Source of the DNA: Ceratodon purpureus
Taxonomy: Eukaryota; Streptophyta; Bryopsida; Pseudoditrichales; Ditrichaceae
DNA: 64,000 bases
Assembly (NCBI GenBank): GCA_014871385.1
Contig: CM026421.1
Coordinates: 26,964,752 to 27,028,751 of the forward strand
Direction: 5' to 3'
The position numbers and the translations under genes were made by a program. The notes under the pieces were generated by a model. That model was not told where the DNA came from and searched no databases. It saw nothing but the letters and a program-made list of their open reading frames with translations. Within the stretch, counting starts at the first letter, position 1. The number at the start of each line of letters is the position of its first letter. Shown here in pieces: positions 62,095 through 64,000 of the stretch.

Positions 62095-62923
62095 GGATCA
62101 ACTCAGGTCATTTACAGCTTCACATCAATCACGAGCTCTCTCGAGGTACATTGGTAGAGAAGTACTATGCGAGAGGTAGAACAGAGAGCGTTGGCCAGTG
62201 CAAGTTCTTGTATCAAACATTTTCTTTTGACGCTGCACGTCTTGATCATTAATTAATAAACCCCGAGTAGTATTTTAGCAGCTCCTATTCGGCGTTCTGT
62301 CAATTAGCATGGGTTCTTGATGCTAGTTTTTAGAGCCTAGGTTACAGGTATAGGTTTTGGGGTGACTACTATATGCAACAGTTATAAATTTACTAATGGT
62401 CTCCAGTACGAAAAACAAACTACTCCTATGCAATGCTCGTGCAAGAGTCATGAGTAAGTTCAGAGAATTGATATAATATTTTTCCAACAGGAATTGTTGC
62501 TTTTGTAATGTCATTTACATGTGATTAACTGTATCAACAATTGAAGTTGTGCTAACATTGTTCATTGAAGATTAAACTTGCTATCATGCTGCACAACCAG
62601 AGAAGAGACGAGTGTCCTTAAATCCGTAAGTTTGGTCATCGGAACCCTAGAGGCCGTTCCAAATAAATCCTGGTAGCTAGGGGCAAATCCAAACCGAAGT
62701 TATGTTTCAGTGAATGGGTAATTGAAGCTTCATTACAATCATATTTGATTATGTTTCAATGTCCTCATCTCAAGCTAGTTTCCCAACATCTGTAAAGTGG
62801 GCTCATGTACGCAGGAAACTAGAAATCTCCACAGCTCCCCTCACCTCAAGCCTGTGACATGTAACACAGATACGGATACCGCACTCTGAGAGTCTCGAGT
62901 TGAGACACCCGATATTTGAAATG
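62095..62923. other. Convergent intergenic region between SEC23 and the kinase gene
   Basis: AATAAA at 62255-62260 is a likely poly(A) signal for SEC23, 161 bases after its stop. The remainder holds the 3' flank of the kinase gene. Nothing else recognised. Confidence 0.5.
62255..62260 (+). terminator. Likely poly(A) signal of SEC23
   Basis: AATAAA in an AT-rich stretch 161 bases after the stop codon, a normal plant distance. Confidence 0.5.
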
Positions 62924-63726
62924 CTACCTGGGGTCAATTACGGCCTTCGACTGTTTTAAAGCACCGTGATGACTAAACGACTGGCTCGAAGAACCAGTGA
63001 AGGTGGATTCGTTATCTGCAGCTTCAGCAGGGAGCTCCGTCCACACAGCCTCGGTTTCTGCTTTGGGCCGGCCAACTTCTCGTAGCAATGGCTCAAGTGC
63101 AGTCACTACAGCCTGCACCATACAACAATTACGACGCCTCAATCCGAGTTCAACTTAAACCGAAGCTCGCAATGTACGATAAGTCGGGTGAAGGAGTCAG
63201 TCCGGGAATCACAGAAATATGTTAAATGACCAGCATTCACATAGCTTCAGGGAACTGACAATATCACCTTCATTGTTGGTCGTTCTTTCTTTTCAGATGC
63301 GCTACAATGAAGGGCAAGTGTAGCCATCTTCAGGAAAATCTGGCGAGGGTAGTTGCCCTCAAGCTTCGTGTCCACAATGAGGTCGACTCCACCCTCCTCC
63401 ACTCTTCGTTCCACCTGCGACAACGGAAGAGTATTCATCATCCGGATAGTCATCTTAGTTTTGATTTAAAAGACTAATGACCAAGGGTTGGCCTTAGCAA
63501 GATCGGCCTTGGTAAAACCAATTTCTCAAACCAAATTTGCCTGGAGTTAGTGAGTGTAGGAGTACACATGCCACTTACCCACTTAATGAGATTATACTCT
63601 TCACCACGTGAAACATGGTCAATAACTTTCTGACCGGTTAGAAGCTCGAGGAGGACAACTCCAAAGCTGTACACATCGCTGGCTGTAGTCAATTTCTGAG
63701 TCGTAAAGTATTCTGGATCGAAGTAC
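62924..63726 (-). CDS. Receptor-like kinase, C-terminal part (gene continues past the window)
   Basis: Three minus-strand exons (63579-63726, 63268-63414, 62924-63112) encode the last part of a plant receptor-like Ser/Thr kinase. It starts at the activation-segment end ([31 protein letters not shown], subdomains VIII-IX), then [26 protein letters not shown] (subdomain XI), and a C-terminal tail of about 60 residues rich in Ser, Thr and Glu. Phases agree between exons. The first exon begins with one base of a split codon, so further exons with the ATP site and the HRD catalytic loop lie beyond 64000. No extracellular domain can be seen, so the subfamily is unknown. The D-P-E-Y motif and lack of introns in the visible motifs are ordinary for the family. 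Confidence 0.9.
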
Positions 63727-64000
63727 CTGAAGCCCACAGCACAATGTTCCAGAGTAAGTACGATCAGTGTGCTGATAACGTGCTACTCAAAACGTTGTAA
63801 GTTTCTAGAAGATTGCACAGACCACTCTTGTGGCTTGTTCCATAAATTACGGCCTATTTCGTTGTGGAAATTTTCTACGGTTTACTGGAATGAAATGGAA
63901 ATGACCTCATTATTTCTGAGATAGGAAACGTATGCATCTCTATTTAATCAATGTAGTTACTTCTACTGCATGTCCTTCAAATTTCTACACTCCACTTTTA
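63727..64000. other. Probable intron of the kinase gene
   Basis: AT-rich sequence upstream of a good acceptor (..gggcttcag), with no kinase-like frame on the minus strand, fits an intron that runs off the window. Confidence 0.5.

Overview
This is nuclear DNA of a land plant. It contains intron-bearing genes for a class I LOB-domain protein, a group XII-type bHLH factor, the plastid proteins OEP16 and pheophorbide a oxygenase, COPII SEC23 and a receptor-like kinase. It also holds one Ty1/copia element and one LINE remnant. Short introns (about 120 to 930 bp, a few longer), GC-rich first exons and very AT-rich intergenic DNA fit a non-seed plant such as a bryophyte. That placement is inference, and no species can be named from the sequence alone.

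Layout. Bases 1 to about 17,300 are gene-poor, AT-rich DNA with diverged repeats, a degraded LINE 3' end (about 2.8-4.2 kb), a 34-bp minisatellite and a hairpin. Bases 17,300-24,000 are more balanced in composition, and no gene was recognised there. A gene island runs from 24.1 to 44.2 kb: bHLH factor (+), OEP16 (-), pheophorbide a oxygenase PAO (+), LBD factor (+), a conserved plastid membrane protein (-) and a GPI-type LRR protein (-). Bases 47-58.5 kb return to AT-rich DNA. They hold an inverted copy of the repeat seen at base 1 and a nearly whole, recently inserted copia element on the minus strand. The last part, 58.5-64 kb, has SEC23 (+) and the 3' end of a receptor-like kinase (-) that runs off the window.

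Gene models were built by hand from splice signals, reading phase and remembered family sequences. The phases close exactly: bHLH 731 aa in 5 exons, OEP16 150 aa in 6 exons, PAO 560 aa in 6 exons, LBD 192 aa in 3 exons, plastid protein 515 aa in 3 exons, LRR protein 248 aa in 1 exon, SEC23 784 aa in 3 exons. OEP16 is easy to miss because all its exons are short, two of them 34 and 35 nt.

Functional links. Three neighbouring genes act in plastids: OEP16 in the outer envelope, PAO in chlorophyll breakdown at the inner envelope, and the conserved protein of cyanobacterial type. OEP16 and PAO are head to head over about 1.7 kb and could share regulation, but this may be chance. I found no convincing new multi-gene system. 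The most interesting leads are the OEP16/PAO pair, the duplicated acidic tail of the plastid protein, the LINE-like piece in the leader of the copia element, and the repeat family bracketing the gene island.
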